A stretch of 64,000 nucleotides of DNA from Candidatus Gastranaerophilales bacterium (GTDB lineage Bacteria > Cyanobacteriota > Vampirovibrionia > Gastranaerophilales > Gastranaerophilaceae), in NCBI GenBank assembly GCA_944326525.1, contig CALVEG010000005.1, positions 1 through 64,000 of the forward strand, in the 5' to 3' direction. The notes under the pieces were generated by a model, which was not told where the DNA came from, searched no databases, and worked only from the letters and a program-made list of their open reading frames with translations. The position numbers and the translations under genes are program-made. Below, one piece after another: positions 8,520 through 18,448 of this stretch. The first letter of the stretch is position 1, and every line of letters begins with the position of its first letter.

Positions 8520-10103
8520 TTAAGCTTTTGTTTGTTGTTGGTTTTTATTTTGGGAATAATCTGTTGTACCTGGAAATGCGTTTTCTCCAGTTATTTTTTT
8601 AGTTACCCAGTATTGAATTTTAGGAATAAATGTTGACAAGAATGCTGCTGAAATTACAAAACCAGTGCCCCAGTTTATTGAGTTTTTAATAAAGTTCATA
8701 CGGCTGGCATTTTTAAGAACATCTTCTGTTATCATGCCGCCTTTTGCGCGTTTGATAATATCATTGATGTAGGCAACAGCATCATCTTTGATTCCGTCAA
8801 GTTCAGCCTGTGCAATAAATTTGAGTGGATTTTTTCTGTTTGACTGGGCGGTTTTAGCAAACGGAATATCCTCTCTGGTTGCAATTTCAAGTAAGTTATC
8901 GAGAAATTCAGGTGAGTTAAATTTGCCGCCTTTGAGGATACTTTCAACTTGACTCTTAGAAAGATATCCGATTCCTTCGATTTCAGGCTGAAGTTTGGAC
9001 ATTTCTTTTGCCACATTTGATAATCTTGTGTAATCATCATTTGTGGTGTTGTTTTTAAGTATGGATAGAAAATCGTCCAATTTAATTGCATCTTTGTCTT
9101 TACCGAAGAATTTTCCTTTAAGTTCTGCGTTGTTAAGGAAATCAGTGCTGCCAGTTCCGAATACCTGCTTTTTAAATTCTTCTACACTCATTTTGCCGTT
9201 GTTAGCTTTCAGAAGTTTGGACATTTCATCCGTTGCATATTTTGCTGATACCGGATCAAGTCTTGTTTTTCTGCCGTCTTCTATCATGTTTAACCATCTG
9301 TTTATGTTTGGCATATTAAACATATAGAAATAAATCGACGATAAATCGCGAATAAGAATTTCTCTTCTTTCATTATTATTTCTTGCCATTATTGTTCTAC
9401 CGCCAGCAATTCCGACATCGGTCGATAGAAGTTGGTATTTTGCATCGTTTTCAAAATGGTTAGCAAGTGTAAGCAGTGTTTGTGTGCCATTCAAGCCATT
9501 AAATGCCGCCATTTTCTTTTCTTGTTGTTTATTTGTTTTATTTAGAAATTCACTCATTTGTGGACGAGTGTAATTTGTTTGGATTGTTGGAATGTTATTT
9601 TGTGGCTGTTCGGCTTGCTGGTTTTTCCTGTTACGTCTAAAGTAGTTGGTTATTGATTGGTTTAATTTAGGAACGAGGAAGCCTACCAGACAGTTTGCTA
9701 AAATTATGCTGCTTGCAACTTTGGCAAACTTAAAGTTCGCAATTTTCTTTTCTGAAATGTTGTATTTTTTAAGGTAATTTTTTAAAGGATTATGTATTGA
9801 ATCTTTTCCGACATCAAAGTTTGTGTCAGGTAGTTTTAACATCTTTTTGCCGACAAAGTGGTCGATAAGTTTGTTGAAACTTTTAACCCCGCTAAACCAG
9901 AATAATGCTCCGATCATTTCTTCAGTAATACGTTCTCTGCCTTCGTCAAAACCTCCTCTTTTGTAGGCTTGGTAGGTTCTACCAATTTCAACGCAGGCTT
10001 CAAGTAATATTAGCGGTGCAAGTCCTCGACTTGCCATACTTTTTACAAAATGTCGCGGTGTATATTGAGTTTTTATTGGGTTTGGGGTTATTGTTGTAAC
10101 CAT
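8520..10103 (-). CDS. Lineage-type membrane protein of unknown function
   Basis: A 527-residue protein with hydrophobic helices near residues 25-45, 75-95, 130-148 and 488-506. A large central soluble part (about 170-450) is rich in Lys, Asn and Asp and carries an EF-hand-like run in the FGKDKDAIKLDDFLSIL area (about 338-353). The N-terminus (M-V-T-T-I-T-P-N ... H-F-V-K-S) is a weak variant of the recurring signature. It is divergent from the membrane protein at 10281, sharing a 177-base intergenic region. The start has an AGGAAACT site. No known family is recognised; pairing and topology suggest an envelope role. Confidence 0.6.
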   Translation of the reverse strand: MVTTITPNPIKTQYTPRHFVKSMASRGLAPLILLEACVEIGRTYQAYKRGGFDEGRERITEEMIGALFWFSGVKSFNKLIDHFVGKKMLKLPDTNFDVGKDSIHNPLKNYLKKYNISEKKIANFKFAKVASSIILANCLVGFLVPKLNQSITNYFRRNRKNQQAEQPQNNIPTIQTNYTRPQMSEFLNKTNKQQEKKMAAFNGLNGTQTLLTLANHFENDAKYQLLSTDVGIAGGRTIMARNNNERREILIRDLSSIYFYMFNMPNINRWLNMIEDGRKTRLDPVSAKYATDEMSKLLKANNGKMSVEEFKKQVFGTGSTDFLNNAELKGKFFGKDKDAIKLDDFLSILKNNTTNDDYTRLSNVAKEMSKLQPEIEGIGYLSKSQVESILKGGKFNSPEFLDNLLEIATREDIPFAKTAQSNRKNPLKFIAQAELDGIKDDAVAYINDIIKRAKGGMITEDVLKNASRMNFIKNSINWGTGFVISAAFLSTFIPKIQYWVTKKITGENAFPGTTDYSQNKNQQQTKA

Positions 10104-10280
10104 ATTTAATAGTTTCCTGTCAAATTTTATAATATTCCTGAAATTTTTTTTTTGCCAGATTAATTATCTTATTTAATACTTTGTTACACTATTGATTTAA
10201 AGTTTTGTTAATTTTTATAATATAACTGGCAAGAAAATTTTTTTACAGATTTTCTAAAAAGCGTAAGAAGGTGGTTTATA

Positions 10281-11105
10281 ATGCCCGTTAGTCAAATTTT
10301 AAATATAAATACGGAATCTAAATACAATAATTTTGATGCCTCTTTTACTTCTAAAAAAAGTAAAAATAACGATTATTCAAGACGTGAGCAACCGCTTAAC
10401 AAAACTGGTGTTTTGCTTTCGTCAATGGCAGGTGTTGGTGTAATGTCTGCTGTAGTCGCTAAAAAACAGGGATTTTCTTTAAATCCTAAAGTTATTTTTT
10501 CGCAAAGTCCGAAAGATTGGGCTATGTTAAAAATATTTAGCAAAAAACAACCGAATGCTAAATTGATGGAAATTGAAGCTCCTCAAATTTTGATGCTTGC
10601 ATCAGGTTCTGCTGCCGGAGGGCTTGTCGGTGGGGCAGTGTTTGATGATAAAAAACATTTCAAAAGTAAAGTTAGAGAAACTGTAAACCAAATTTTGGGA
10701 AATGTGCTTGTCCCTGTTATTTGTGTAGGTGGCGCTTCAATGTTATATAAAAAGTATCAATCTCAAATTTTGAGTAAAGTTCCACAGATTGCAAATGCAA
10801 CGGCTAAACCGGCTAAAGTGTTTAATAAGTTTTTGAAAGTTATTCCATCTGCGGCTATTACTGCGGCAGCTTTGGTTGCGGGTATCGTTGGTGGTAACAG
10901 GCTTTCTAATTTTATTAACGAAAAAGTTTATCATAAACATGTTGATAGGAAAATTAAGAAAACTGATTTTGCTCCGCACGTTGATGATTTGAGTATGGCT
11001 ATTACTTTAATGGCTAAAAAATCTCCATTGTCGACTGCAATTACCAGAACGGTGCCGGCATTCTTATGTGTCCCGGGCTATCAAATCGGTACACATAGAG
11101 ATTAA
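10281..11105 (+). CDS. Membrane protein with N-terminal signature
   Basis: A 274-residue protein starting M-P-V-S-Q-I-L ... A-S-F-T-S (signature residues 1-24). Four hydrophobic, Gly/Ala-rich segments follow, at about 46-62, 107-121, 140-155 and 193-212, joined by basic loops. An AAGAAGGTGG site supports the start. It is divergently transcribed from the larger membrane protein ending at 8520 and has its own strong terminator. The organisation, several Gly-rich membrane helices and no catalytic motif, resembles that neighbour. I do not recognise a family. Confidence 0.6.
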   Translation: MPVSQILNINTESKYNNFDASFTSKKSKNNDYSRREQPLNKTGVLLSSMAGVGVMSAVVAKKQGFSLNPKVIFSQSPKDWAMLKIFSKKQPNAKLMEIEAPQILMLASGSAAGGLVGGAVFDDKKHFKSKVRETVNQILGNVLVPVICVGGASMLYKKYQSQILSKVPQIANATAKPAKVFNKFLKVIPSAAITAAALVAGIVGGNRLSNFINEKVYHKHVDRKIKKTDFAPHVDDLSMAITLMAKKSPLSTAITRTVPAFLCVPGYQIGTHRD

Positions 11106-11137
11106 TTATTGGTTTAGTAAGTTTTTCGAAATTAATT

Positions 11138-11167
11138 AGGGGCGAATGTTACAAAACATTCGCCCCT
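11138..11167 (+). terminator. Bidirectional terminator hairpin
   Basis: A perfect 13-base-pair stem (AGGGGCGAATGTT / AACATTCGCCCCT) lies between two convergent genes (10281 and malQ). The plus strand continues CGTATTTTATTT; the minus strand has AATTAATTTCG. Confidence 0.8.
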
Positions 11168-11189
11168 CGTATTTTATTTATAACTTTTA

Positions 11190-13250
11190 TTATTCTTTTT
11201 CTTTTAAAATATCTGCATAGTGTTGTAGCTTGTCAAGCAGATATCCGTATTGATTGTAAAGCTCTTCGCGCTTTTGCTTGATTTTTTGATCTTTATCAGC
11301 ATCATTTTTTACTGAATCCATATATGCGACAAGCTTGCCGTCTATTGATGCTTGTACTGCTGTTTTTAATATTTCAGGCATGTTCAATGCTGTTGGATTA
11401 TCACTGGATAGATTTTCATAATATTTGTCAAGAAAATCAGGTGCTATTCTTTCTCGCCAGTTAATCTTGTTTGCGCTTCCGCCGATGTTGTATGAAAGTC
11501 CTGTTTCTGTTAAGCCTAAAATATCTGCAAATGATATTTGAATTTTTTCTTTCGTCATTAATTCTGCAAATTTTGCATCTACGATTGCTTTATCGGCTTT
11601 TTCCAGCTCATCACCTGTTTTGGGTTTGCCATCTTTTATGTCAGATATCTTGTTGCAAAATTCTGAACTTTCTTTAACCCTTTGGGGATCTTGATTTAAG
11701 TAGCCTGCTAAATACAATGCATTCCATGCTTTATGATTTCTTAAATTGTCTCCGTTATCTTTCAACAAGCTTAGTATAGGAATTGAGTCGTGTGAGCCTA
11801 GCAGATACCAATTGCTGTCGTTGCCAATGAAGTCTTTGGCTCTTGCATAATCAAGCATAATTAGCTGTGGCAAGTGGTGTTTTCCATAATAAATATCTTT
11901 GAATAATGCGGGTTCACAACATATATGTTCCCAAACAGGGTCGTTTTGTTCTAGTCCGCGTTCTTCTTTTAATGTTGGAAATACAATTCTTTCTAATATT
12001 CTTGGATAATCGAAATGTGTATCCATTGGAGCGCCGTTTTCGTCAAATAGTCGCGACATGAATCTGCCGTATAATTTGTCTTTAATCTGTTTGCCGTTTT
12101 CGTCATATTCTACTGAATCTCCACGATACACAAATGGCTCAATTAATCCCATAGCATGGTCTATTCGAGTGTTTTCACAGTTCTCTAATGCGTGTTTTAT
12201 TTTTTCTTTTAAAAATTGTCCGCCGATATTTAATTCGTTTTCTCCGATATATAGCATTCGCGGATTTAATACGTTAACACCCCAAGTTTGGTGTGCTCTG
12301 TTTGGATCCCATTCCGGGGCGCCCATATAATAGCCTTTTAAAAACGCTTCCTTATAACGCCAGTAATCCATTTTAGAGTTTCCGACCAATAAGTCAGAAT
12401 TGTATTTGAATCCTATTTTATCTCTGAATTCTTTATTCTCTTTTATTTGTTTTGTTACAATAAACTGTTCAAATTGATATTGTTCAATTGCGTTTTTAAA
12501 TCTTTTTTTCAAAGATGCATAATGTTTTATTGCAGAAGGATTTTCTTTTCGTAGATTTACCATAAGGTCAGAATCTTGTTTTTCCCAATTGTCGCAATCT
12601 TCGTCGCCATATAATGTCGATAATACTCGATAAATTCCTTCTTCTTCTGTTTGTTTGCCTTTTTTAGCCAAAAAAGCTTCAAATTCTTTGTTTAATTGGA
12701 TTGCTTCAGGCTGACCTTTTGCAAGGTTTGATTTAAATGTTTTGTAGCTTTCTGTTAGTGCGCGATAATATACAATTTTTGCTTCAGAAAAGTCTGTAAA
12801 TCTATAATCTTTGTCATTTGCTTCTGCTGGAATTGTTAAATTTTTATAGCTTTCTTCCGATAAAATTTTTCCGTACTTCTCGGTTGTTAGTGGTTTAAGG
12901 TCTATGAATAAAATGTTTTCGTTAAGGGCTGAAGCATTGTATGGTGAATAATTTTTGTCATCATACAAAATCATGCCTGTCGGACCTAATTGGTTTCCGT
13001 TAAAACCGTATAATTTTAAAAATTTTATCCATTCTGCGGCTCCTTCACCGTAAGGAGAGCCGATAAAAGAATCTCTGCCAACAGCAGGAAATACTGATCC
13101 GTGTGTGATTGCTAAGCGCTCTTTAACTCCGGCAGCTTTAAATCCTTCTTCCATTGTTTTTTGAAGGTCTGCCTCTTCGTCTTTTCTCGGACGTCTGCCA
13201 AAGGTTGTTGATTGGCTGTGTATTTGACTGTTTATTCCTGTTACGCGCAT
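11190..13250 (-). CDS. malQ: 4-alpha-glucanotransferase-like enzyme (GH77), divergent
   Basis: A 686-residue amylomaltase-like enzyme, expected to transfer alpha-1,4-glucan chains in glycogen or maltodextrin metabolism. The nucleophile segment TRIDHAMGL is near residue 360 (family: RIDHFRG) and the late Asp lies in LLGSHDS near residue 481 (family: GTHDN). The acid/base Glu may be the one in CCEPALF, where the usual AEDLG is not conserved. The N-terminal ~20 residues (M-R-V-T-G-I-N ... T-T-F-G-R-R) carry the recurring signature rather than a normal MalQ start. It is monocistronic. The catalytic class is fairly sure; substrate preference is not. Confidence 0.75.
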   Translation of the reverse strand: MRVTGINSQIHSQSTTFGRRPRKDEEADLQKTMEEGFKAAGVKERLAITHGSVFPAVGRDSFIGSPYGEGAAEWIKFLKLYGFNGNQLGPTGMILYDDKNYSPYNASALNENILFIDLKPLTTEKYGKILSEESYKNLTIPAEANDKDYRFTDFSEAKIVYYRALTESYKTFKSNLAKGQPEAIQLNKEFEAFLAKKGKQTEEEGIYRVLSTLYGDEDCDNWEKQDSDLMVNLRKENPSAIKHYASLKKRFKNAIEQYQFEQFIVTKQIKENKEFRDKIGFKYNSDLLVGNSKMDYWRYKEAFLKGYYMGAPEWDPNRAHQTWGVNVLNPRMLYIGENELNIGGQFLKEKIKHALENCENTRIDHAMGLIEPFVYRGDSVEYDENGKQIKDKLYGRFMSRLFDENGAPMDTHFDYPRILERIVFPTLKEERGLEQNDPVWEHICCEPALFKDIYYGKHHLPQLIMLDYARAKDFIGNDSNWYLLGSHDSIPILSLLKDNGDNLRNHKAWNALYLAGYLNQDPQRVKESSEFCNKISDIKDGKPKTGDELEKADKAIVDAKFAELMTKEKIQISFADILGLTETGLSYNIGGSANKINWRERIAPDFLDKYYENLSSDNPTALNMPEILKTAVQASIDGKLVAYMDSVKNDADKDQKIKQKREELYNQYGYLLDKLQHYADILKEKE

Positions 13251-13300
13251 ACTCTTCTAAAATCCGTCAATATTTTTTTTTGCTAGTGTATAAAAAAATA

Positions 13301-14776
13301 TTAAATATTCGCAACAATTTCTATCCCAAAATTGCATCCGATTTCTTCACGGGTAAGTACAACTATATTATTTAGATAGTTCGATAAAAGCGTGAAAAAT
13401 AAATGTCTTAATTCCATCGGTACAAGGATTTTTATCTCTTCTAACCCTAATTGAGATGCTTTTTTAGCTATTTTATTTGCTAATTTTTCCGCATAATCAC
13501 CGTCAATTTTGATTATAAAATCATCATCTTCCTCAAATCCCGGCATGAATGCATCAAGAGTTTTGTCTGAAATTTCTATTAAACTTATTATTCCGTTTTC
13601 GTTTGCATAGTTTGCGCAAATCCTTCTGGATAGCGATAGGCGAACTTTCTTTAATAAATCTGATTTTGCTCCCTGCTCTGCGTAATCGTTCATTTTTTCA
13701 AACAGATAATTGATATCTTTTATTGAAACTCGCTCTTTTATTAGGCTTGTTAGTATAAATTTCAAATCCGAAAGGGTCATAAAATCTGGAATTAAATTCG
13801 CTACCAAAAACTCATTGTGTCTGCTTACAACATCAATGTATTTTTCAATGTCAGAATAATCAAGAAGTTCATCTACATATTTTACAGCAACATATTCCAG
13901 CGCTCTTGCTATGTATTCAGCTCCGTTAATCCCTTTTTCCCAAAAGTCTTTTGTCTTACTTTTTTCTATCCATACTGTCTTTTTGCCTGTTATTAAATCC
14001 GTGTCATATATTGAATTTTTAATCTTGTTTTCCAAATGCAAGTCGTCTGCAAAATACATCGTATAATTCGGATAAACACATGCTCTATATACTTCCATTC
14101 CTCGAATTTTTATTGCAAATTCATAAGGATTTAAATTTTCATCATCTTGAAAAACTACTTTTGGAATTATATAACCAAGTTCTTCTGTTAAATTTAGTCT
14201 TACTTTTACAGTTTCAGCCAGAAGTGTTTCTTGCGTGTTTTCAGATTCGTTTTCTACATATTCAATAAGTTCTTCACTTAAATAAATCGCAAGTTTTTCT
14301 TCCGTAAGTTTTTCAAACATTACATCAGGTGAAGTCGTTTTGGCAAGTTTTATTTTTAAGTCATCCAACTCTTTCAGATTTGCCGAAATTTTATCATTTA
14401 ATTTTTTGCGGTTCACTGATGCCGGAGCTTCTTTTTCTAATTCTGTTTTAATTTTAGAAATTTTATTCTGCTGGCTTTTAATCTTTGACTGAATATCAAG
14501 GCAGGCTTCGTATGGCGAAAGCTTTGGAGACAGCATTTTTTCCATCTGGCTTTTGAAGGTCGAAATGTTTATGACATCTGAAGTTACATTATCTTCTTCC
14601 TGAGTTGATTCGCTCATAAAAATGCAGTTGAACTTTATACCTTCATCGGTTTCTGTTTCATTCATGCTGTAAAGTTCCCAACCATTCATTGACATTTCAT
14701 TTAAAAGATTTTGAAGCTCTTGCATGTTGTCACCCGAACAGGTTTTTATTATGTACTGCATCTTTTTGTTAAACAT
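13301..14776 (-). CDS. Soluble FlhA/SctV C-terminal-domain protein with DUF4177-like N-terminus
   Basis: A 491-residue protein. Residues ~6-52 (YIIKTC...LLNEMSMNGWELYSM) resemble DUF4177, and ~75-155 is a coiled-coil linker. From ~180 to the end it reads like the cytoplasmic domain of FlhA/SctV, the export-gate ring of flagella and type III secretion: ELGYIIPKVVFQD, IRGMEVYRACVYP, TGKKTVWIE, NLIPDFMTLSDLKFIL, LIKERVSIKDINYLFE, and a closing NNIVVLTREEIG equivalent to the family's VLSYxEI. The eight membrane helices of FlhA are absent. A GGAG site precedes the ATG, 3 bases after udp, so it is in the udp operon. No other export-gate gene is nearby. Domain identity is recalled from family sequences. 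Confidence 0.78.
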   Translation of the reverse strand: MFNKKMQYIIKTCSGDNMQELQNLLNEMSMNGWELYSMNETETDEGIKFNCIFMSESTQEEDNVTSDVINISTFKSQMEKMLSPKLSPYEACLDIQSKIKSQQNKISKIKTELEKEAPASVNRKKLNDKISANLKELDDLKIKLAKTTSPDVMFEKLTEEKLAIYLSEELIEYVENESENTQETLLAETVKVRLNLTEELGYIIPKVVFQDDENLNPYEFAIKIRGMEVYRACVYPNYTMYFADDLHLENKIKNSIYDTDLITGKKTVWIEKSKTKDFWEKGINGAEYIARALEYVAVKYVDELLDYSDIEKYIDVVSRHNEFLVANLIPDFMTLSDLKFILTSLIKERVSIKDINYLFEKMNDYAEQGAKSDLLKKVRLSLSRRICANYANENGIISLIEISDKTLDAFMPGFEEDDDFIIKIDGDYAEKLANKIAKKASQLGLEEIKILVPMELRHLFFTLLSNYLNNIVVLTREEIGCNFGIEIVANI

Positions 14777-14779
14777 ATC

Positions 14780-15556
14780 TTACTCCTGATTTTTGTCTTT
14801 TTTGATTAAAATTCTTAAAGCTTCGATTGCTGTTTTTATTGCTTTGTCTGTGTCATGAAAAACAGGATTTTCTAAACCCGCTTTTTCTCTTTCTTGATTT
14901 GCTACGGTCAAAAATACAGAGCCTACCTTGACTTTCAATGCGCTTGCAACAACAAAAAGTGCGGCTGACTCCATCTCGGAGGCTTTGCAGCCTAGTCGTT
15001 TCCAAGCTTCCCATTTGTTAATAAGTTCGTAACTTACGGGCGACTTCTCCGGACTGTGCTGTCCATAGAATGAATCTTTGCACTGTACGATTCCGGCATG
15101 GTAATCATTGTTTAATTTTTTGCAAGCTTCTACAAGTGCATTTGTAATATCAAGATCTGCTACAGCAGGAAATTCTATCGGTGCATACTCTTTTGAAGTC
15201 CCTTCCATTCGAACGGCTCCCGTTGCAACTACTATATCGCCGCCTTTGACATCAATATCTATCCCGCCACAGGTTCCGACTCTGATAAATTTCTCTGCTC
15301 CAACTTTTACAAGTTCTTCTAATGCAATTGATGCTGAAGGACCGCCTATACCGGTTGAAGTTACCGTTACTTTTTCACCGTCAAGATAGCCGGTATATGT
15401 AGTGTATTCTCTTCTGTCAGCTATTAATTTCGCATCATCGAAATATTCGGCAATCTTTTGGCATCTTTTCGGATCTCCAGGTAAGATTACATATTTCCCT
15501 GCATCGCCTTCTTTTAAGCCAATATGATATTGTTCGCCATTCTGTGAATATTTCAT
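14780..15556 (-). CDS. udp: Uridine phosphorylase
   Basis: A 258-residue nucleoside phosphorylase that splits uridine with phosphate to uracil and ribose-1-phosphate in pyrimidine salvage. Family landmarks are the phosphate-binding LPGDPKR (about residue 25), STGIGGPSA (about 67-75), RVGTCGG (about 91-97) and SEMESAALF (about 193-201). Length matches bacterial Udp. An AAAGGA ribosome binding site precedes the ATG. It lies 26 bases after ompH and just before the FlhA-domain gene, in a minus-strand run. Confidence 0.9.
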   Translation of the reverse strand: MKYSQNGEQYHIGLKEGDAGKYVILPGDPKRCQKIAEYFDDAKLIADRREYTTYTGYLDGEKVTVTSTGIGGPSASIALEELVKVGAEKFIRVGTCGGIDIDVKGGDIVVATGAVRMEGTSKEYAPIEFPAVADLDITNALVEACKKLNNDYHAGIVQCKDSFYGQHSPEKSPVSYELINKWEAWKRLGCKASEMESAALFVVASALKVKVGSVFLTVANQEREKAGLENPVFHDTDKAIKTAIEALRILIKKDKNQE

Positions 15557-15582
15557 TTTTTATCCTTTCAATATTTTACCTC

Positions 15583-16032
15583 TTAAGGCATTGTTTTTAG
15601 TTTTTGTATAACTTGATCTGTTATATCAACTCCACCAATAAATACTGCATTGTAATCAAGTATTGCATCAAGTTTTTGTTCTACAAGTACTTGTTTTGCT
15701 GCTGCTTGAATTTTGTTGTAAACCTGCTCGCCTTTTTGTGCTTGAAGTTTCATTAAGGCTTCTTGTTTTGCATTAAATTCTCTTGCTGTTGCATCTTCAA
15801 AATTCTGTTTTTTTAGTGGTGTATCTAATGCTTTGTATTGTTTTTCTTTGTCTACCATATACTGTTGAAGTTCTAGACGTTTTGCATCAAGTTCTTTTAC
15901 AGCAGATTGTGCAAACGCATAATTTTCTTGAACTTTTGTATAATTAATATAACCAACTCCGCCCGCAATTGCTTTGCTGCTTAAACCGCACATCATTAAA
16001 ACCAATGCTGCTAATGCAAGATTTTTTTTCAT
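15583..16032 (-). CDS. OmpH/Skp family periplasmic chaperone
   Basis: A 149-residue protein with a Sec signal peptide (MKKN... to SSKAIA-G, about residues 1-23). The body is a charged coiled coil with the Skp/OmpH pattern VGYINYTKVQENYAFAQSA at its start and ITDQVIQKL at its end. Skp-type chaperones hold unfolded outer-membrane proteins in the periplasm. It lies 23 bases downstream of bamA with a strong AGGAGGT site, the same order (bamA-skp) as in many Gram-negative bacteria, although lpx genes do not follow here. Confidence 0.88.
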   Translation of the reverse strand: MKKNLALAALVLMMCGLSSKAIAGGVGYINYTKVQENYAFAQSAVKELDAKRLELQQYMVDKEKQYKALDTPLKKQNFEDATAREFNAKQEALMKLQAQKGEQVYNKIQAAAKQVLVEQKLDAILDYNAVFIGGVDITDQVIQKLKTMP

Positions 16033-16055
16033 ATTACCTCCTTATGTCGTCCTTT

Positions 16056-18353
16056 CTAATATATTAAATCACCTACACCAAAAGTAAAGTATCCGTTCGG
16101 ATTTCCGTTTGATCCAGGATTGGTGAACGGAATACCGTAGTCAATTGATAATGGTCCCATTCCAGGTATGTACAATTTCAAACCTACACCGGCTGATATT
16201 GCTTCAAGAGGTCTGTCGTATAGTGTGTTTGTAATTGTTGGGTTAAATATTTTACCTGCATCAGCCCATACTGTAAATCTGATATTGTTTAAGAAATTAA
16301 CTTTTCTTGCAAGTCTTGTTCTGTCCAAAAATGGAATTGGTGTTGCAAATTCTGCTGAACCCATAATGAACGATTCACCAGTACCAACTCCGCTCATCTT
16401 GAAGCCTCTGATTGTGTATGGACCACCTAATCTGTACATCATTACCTCTGGCATATCATCTCCGTGAATTCTACCGCCACCTTTAACTGTGAATGATAAT
16501 GATGATTTTTTACCCATCGGTATGTAATGCTTGAATGATCCGGTTAACTTTCCGTGGGTTTTGCCAAAATCTATAAGTCCTATTTCTTCATCAAATCTTA
16601 AGCTTGCGATAGTACCTTTTCTTGTAACTGTTCCGCCTTCTCTTGTGTCAAAGATAAGGGCAGGACTTAATGACATAAATAATCCGCCGTCAAGTTGCTT
16701 TGCACGTTCTTCGATTGGAATATTATATTTTTGGTACAAACTTGCAATTTTATTGAAATCACCTTCGCTTACGTCAATATTTTCGACGCCAAGTGAGAAT
16801 GTTGATGTAAGATGTCTGTTGCGTTTTACCCTGTGTGCAACCGTAATCTCGCCCCCAACTCTGCGTTCAATTGCAAGCGGAACCTGATAGCTGCCGAAAT
16901 CTCTGTAAAATAATTTGCTCATCAATGATGTATCGGCATTAAAGAAATATGGTTCAAAGAAACTTAACTCAACTTGAAGGTTCATTCTTCGCATTATTGA
17001 TGCATCGTTTAAGATTACACCTGAACCTACAAGTCCGTTTAACGAAACTCTTTGGTTGCGGCCTCTGAAGTTGTTGTCAGCTATACCAAGTGATCCGAAT
17101 ACACCTGTTACTGTATCAAGACCACCACCTATTGATATATTTGCGGTTCTCTGTTCTTGAACATTAATTGTAATATCATAGGTGTCTGGCATGTCTTCAC
17201 AAGGTGTTATTTCTCTTGTTACATCTTTGAAGGCTTGTGATGCATAAAGTCTTACAATATCTTCTTTCAAAATGTTCTCATTATAAACCATGCCAGGTTC
17301 TGAAAGCACGTTTCTTTCAATTACAAAATCTTTAGTCTTTTCGTTTCCGGCTATTAAAATTCGGTTTATTGTACCTTCTTTTATGCTTATGTTTATTGTT
17401 CCGTCCGGATCATCAGTTACAGAATCTATACGCGCAAGTATGTAACCTTTTGATGCATAACACATTTGAATCTTTTCTATTGCTTCATTAAGTTTTGCAA
17501 TATTTTGAGGTTTCCCTTTCATATCTATCAGGTATGAAAGAATTTCTTCATTTGATACAACTGTGTTACCTTCTATCGTAAAATCGGTTACAGGTGCATT
17601 CTCTTCCAAAATGATTTTAAGAGTAATCGTTCCGTCCGGGTTGTTTACAGGTATGGCTCTCATCTTTTCACTGAAATAACCCATTTGATAGATGTTTCTT
17701 AAATCTTCCTGAACTGTTTCTCTGCTGTATATCTGGCCTTTTTTCTGTTTTACCTGCTGTAAGATAAGTTCTGGAGATATTACATTCGCTCCGTGAATTT
17801 CAATATCTTTAATATATTTGTCACTGCGTGTTGTGCCCCTTGATACAGCTGGTGTTTCATTGTCCTCGTACTGGCTGAAACCGTAATTTAAATTAGGCTC
17901 TTTTTCATTATCTGAATATTCTTTGCTTGTATCTGTTGTATCGGATGTTGGAACAGTTTGAAGTTCAATTTCTTCTTCAGATTGAAGTTCATTGTTCTTT
18001 TTGTTTCTGTGAAAAATATTTGTAAACCAATTCCCTTGTTTTTCGGATGTTTCAAAAGTTGGGGCAGCTTCGTTGATAGCTTGATTTTCTTCTGTCGTTA
18101 AGACTGAATCTTTTGCTTGTTTTTCTTTTTTTAGTCTATTTTTTCTTTCTCGTCGGGTTTCTTTATGGGTTGTTTTTTCTGTAGCAGAAAGTTCCGGCTG
18201 TTGCTCGTATACATATCTTTCAGCCATCTCACTTCCCGTTGTGTCCATGGAGTTGTAATCCCATAGACTGTCAGCCCCAACACTTGTTAACGGATATAAT
18301 GTCATTAATGATAATGATATTATTATTGGATATATGATATTCTTTGATTTCAA
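16056..18353 (-). CDS. bamA: Outer-membrane assembly protein BamA (Omp85 family)
   Basis: A 765-residue Omp85 protein. A hydrophobic N-terminal segment (about 7-24, ending VGA-D) acts as signal peptide. Residues ~30-170 are a low-complexity charged linker. POTRA domains span about 175-400 (IKDIEIHGANVISPELI, VTDFTIEGNTVVSNEEI, INRILIAGNEKTKDFVI). The beta barrel occupies ~410-765, with the RGFKMSGVGTGE motif (VRGF-type) near residue 654 and a final strand ending FGVGDLIY. It inserts outer-membrane beta barrels. The reading starts at a TTG with a GAGGA site about 10 bases upstream. The long linker before POTRA is unusual for proteobacterial BamA. Confidence 0.93.
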   Translation of the reverse strand: MKSKNIIYPIIISLSLMTLYPLTSVGADSLWDYNSMDTTGSEMAERYVYEQQPELSATEKTTHKETRRERKNRLKKEKQAKDSVLTTEENQAINEAAPTFETSEKQGNWFTNIFHRNKKNNELQSEEEIELQTVPTSDTTDTSKEYSDNEKEPNLNYGFSQYEDNETPAVSRGTTRSDKYIKDIEIHGANVISPELILQQVKQKKGQIYSRETVQEDLRNIYQMGYFSEKMRAIPVNNPDGTITLKIILEENAPVTDFTIEGNTVVSNEEILSYLIDMKGKPQNIAKLNEAIEKIQMCYASKGYILARIDSVTDDPDGTINISIKEGTINRILIAGNEKTKDFVIERNVLSEPGMVYNENILKEDIVRLYASQAFKDVTREITPCEDMPDTYDITINVQEQRTANISIGGGLDTVTGVFGSLGIADNNFRGRNQRVSLNGLVGSGVILNDASIMRRMNLQVELSFFEPYFFNADTSLMSKLFYRDFGSYQVPLAIERRVGGEITVAHRVKRNRHLTSTFSLGVENIDVSEGDFNKIASLYQKYNIPIEERAKQLDGGLFMSLSPALIFDTREGGTVTRKGTIASLRFDEEIGLIDFGKTHGKLTGSFKHYIPMGKKSSLSFTVKGGGRIHGDDMPEVMMYRLGGPYTIRGFKMSGVGTGESFIMGSAEFATPIPFLDRTRLARKVNFLNNIRFTVWADAGKIFNPTITNTLYDRPLEAISAGVGLKLYIPGMGPLSIDYGIPFTNPGSNGNPNGYFTFGVGDLIY

Positions 18354-18448
18354 AAAATCAGAGTCCTCAAATCTTCTCTTATAATAATTACATTATAGCA
18401 TAAACTTCTAAAAGTGCTAATTTTATTATTAAGTTCCGAAACATTTGT

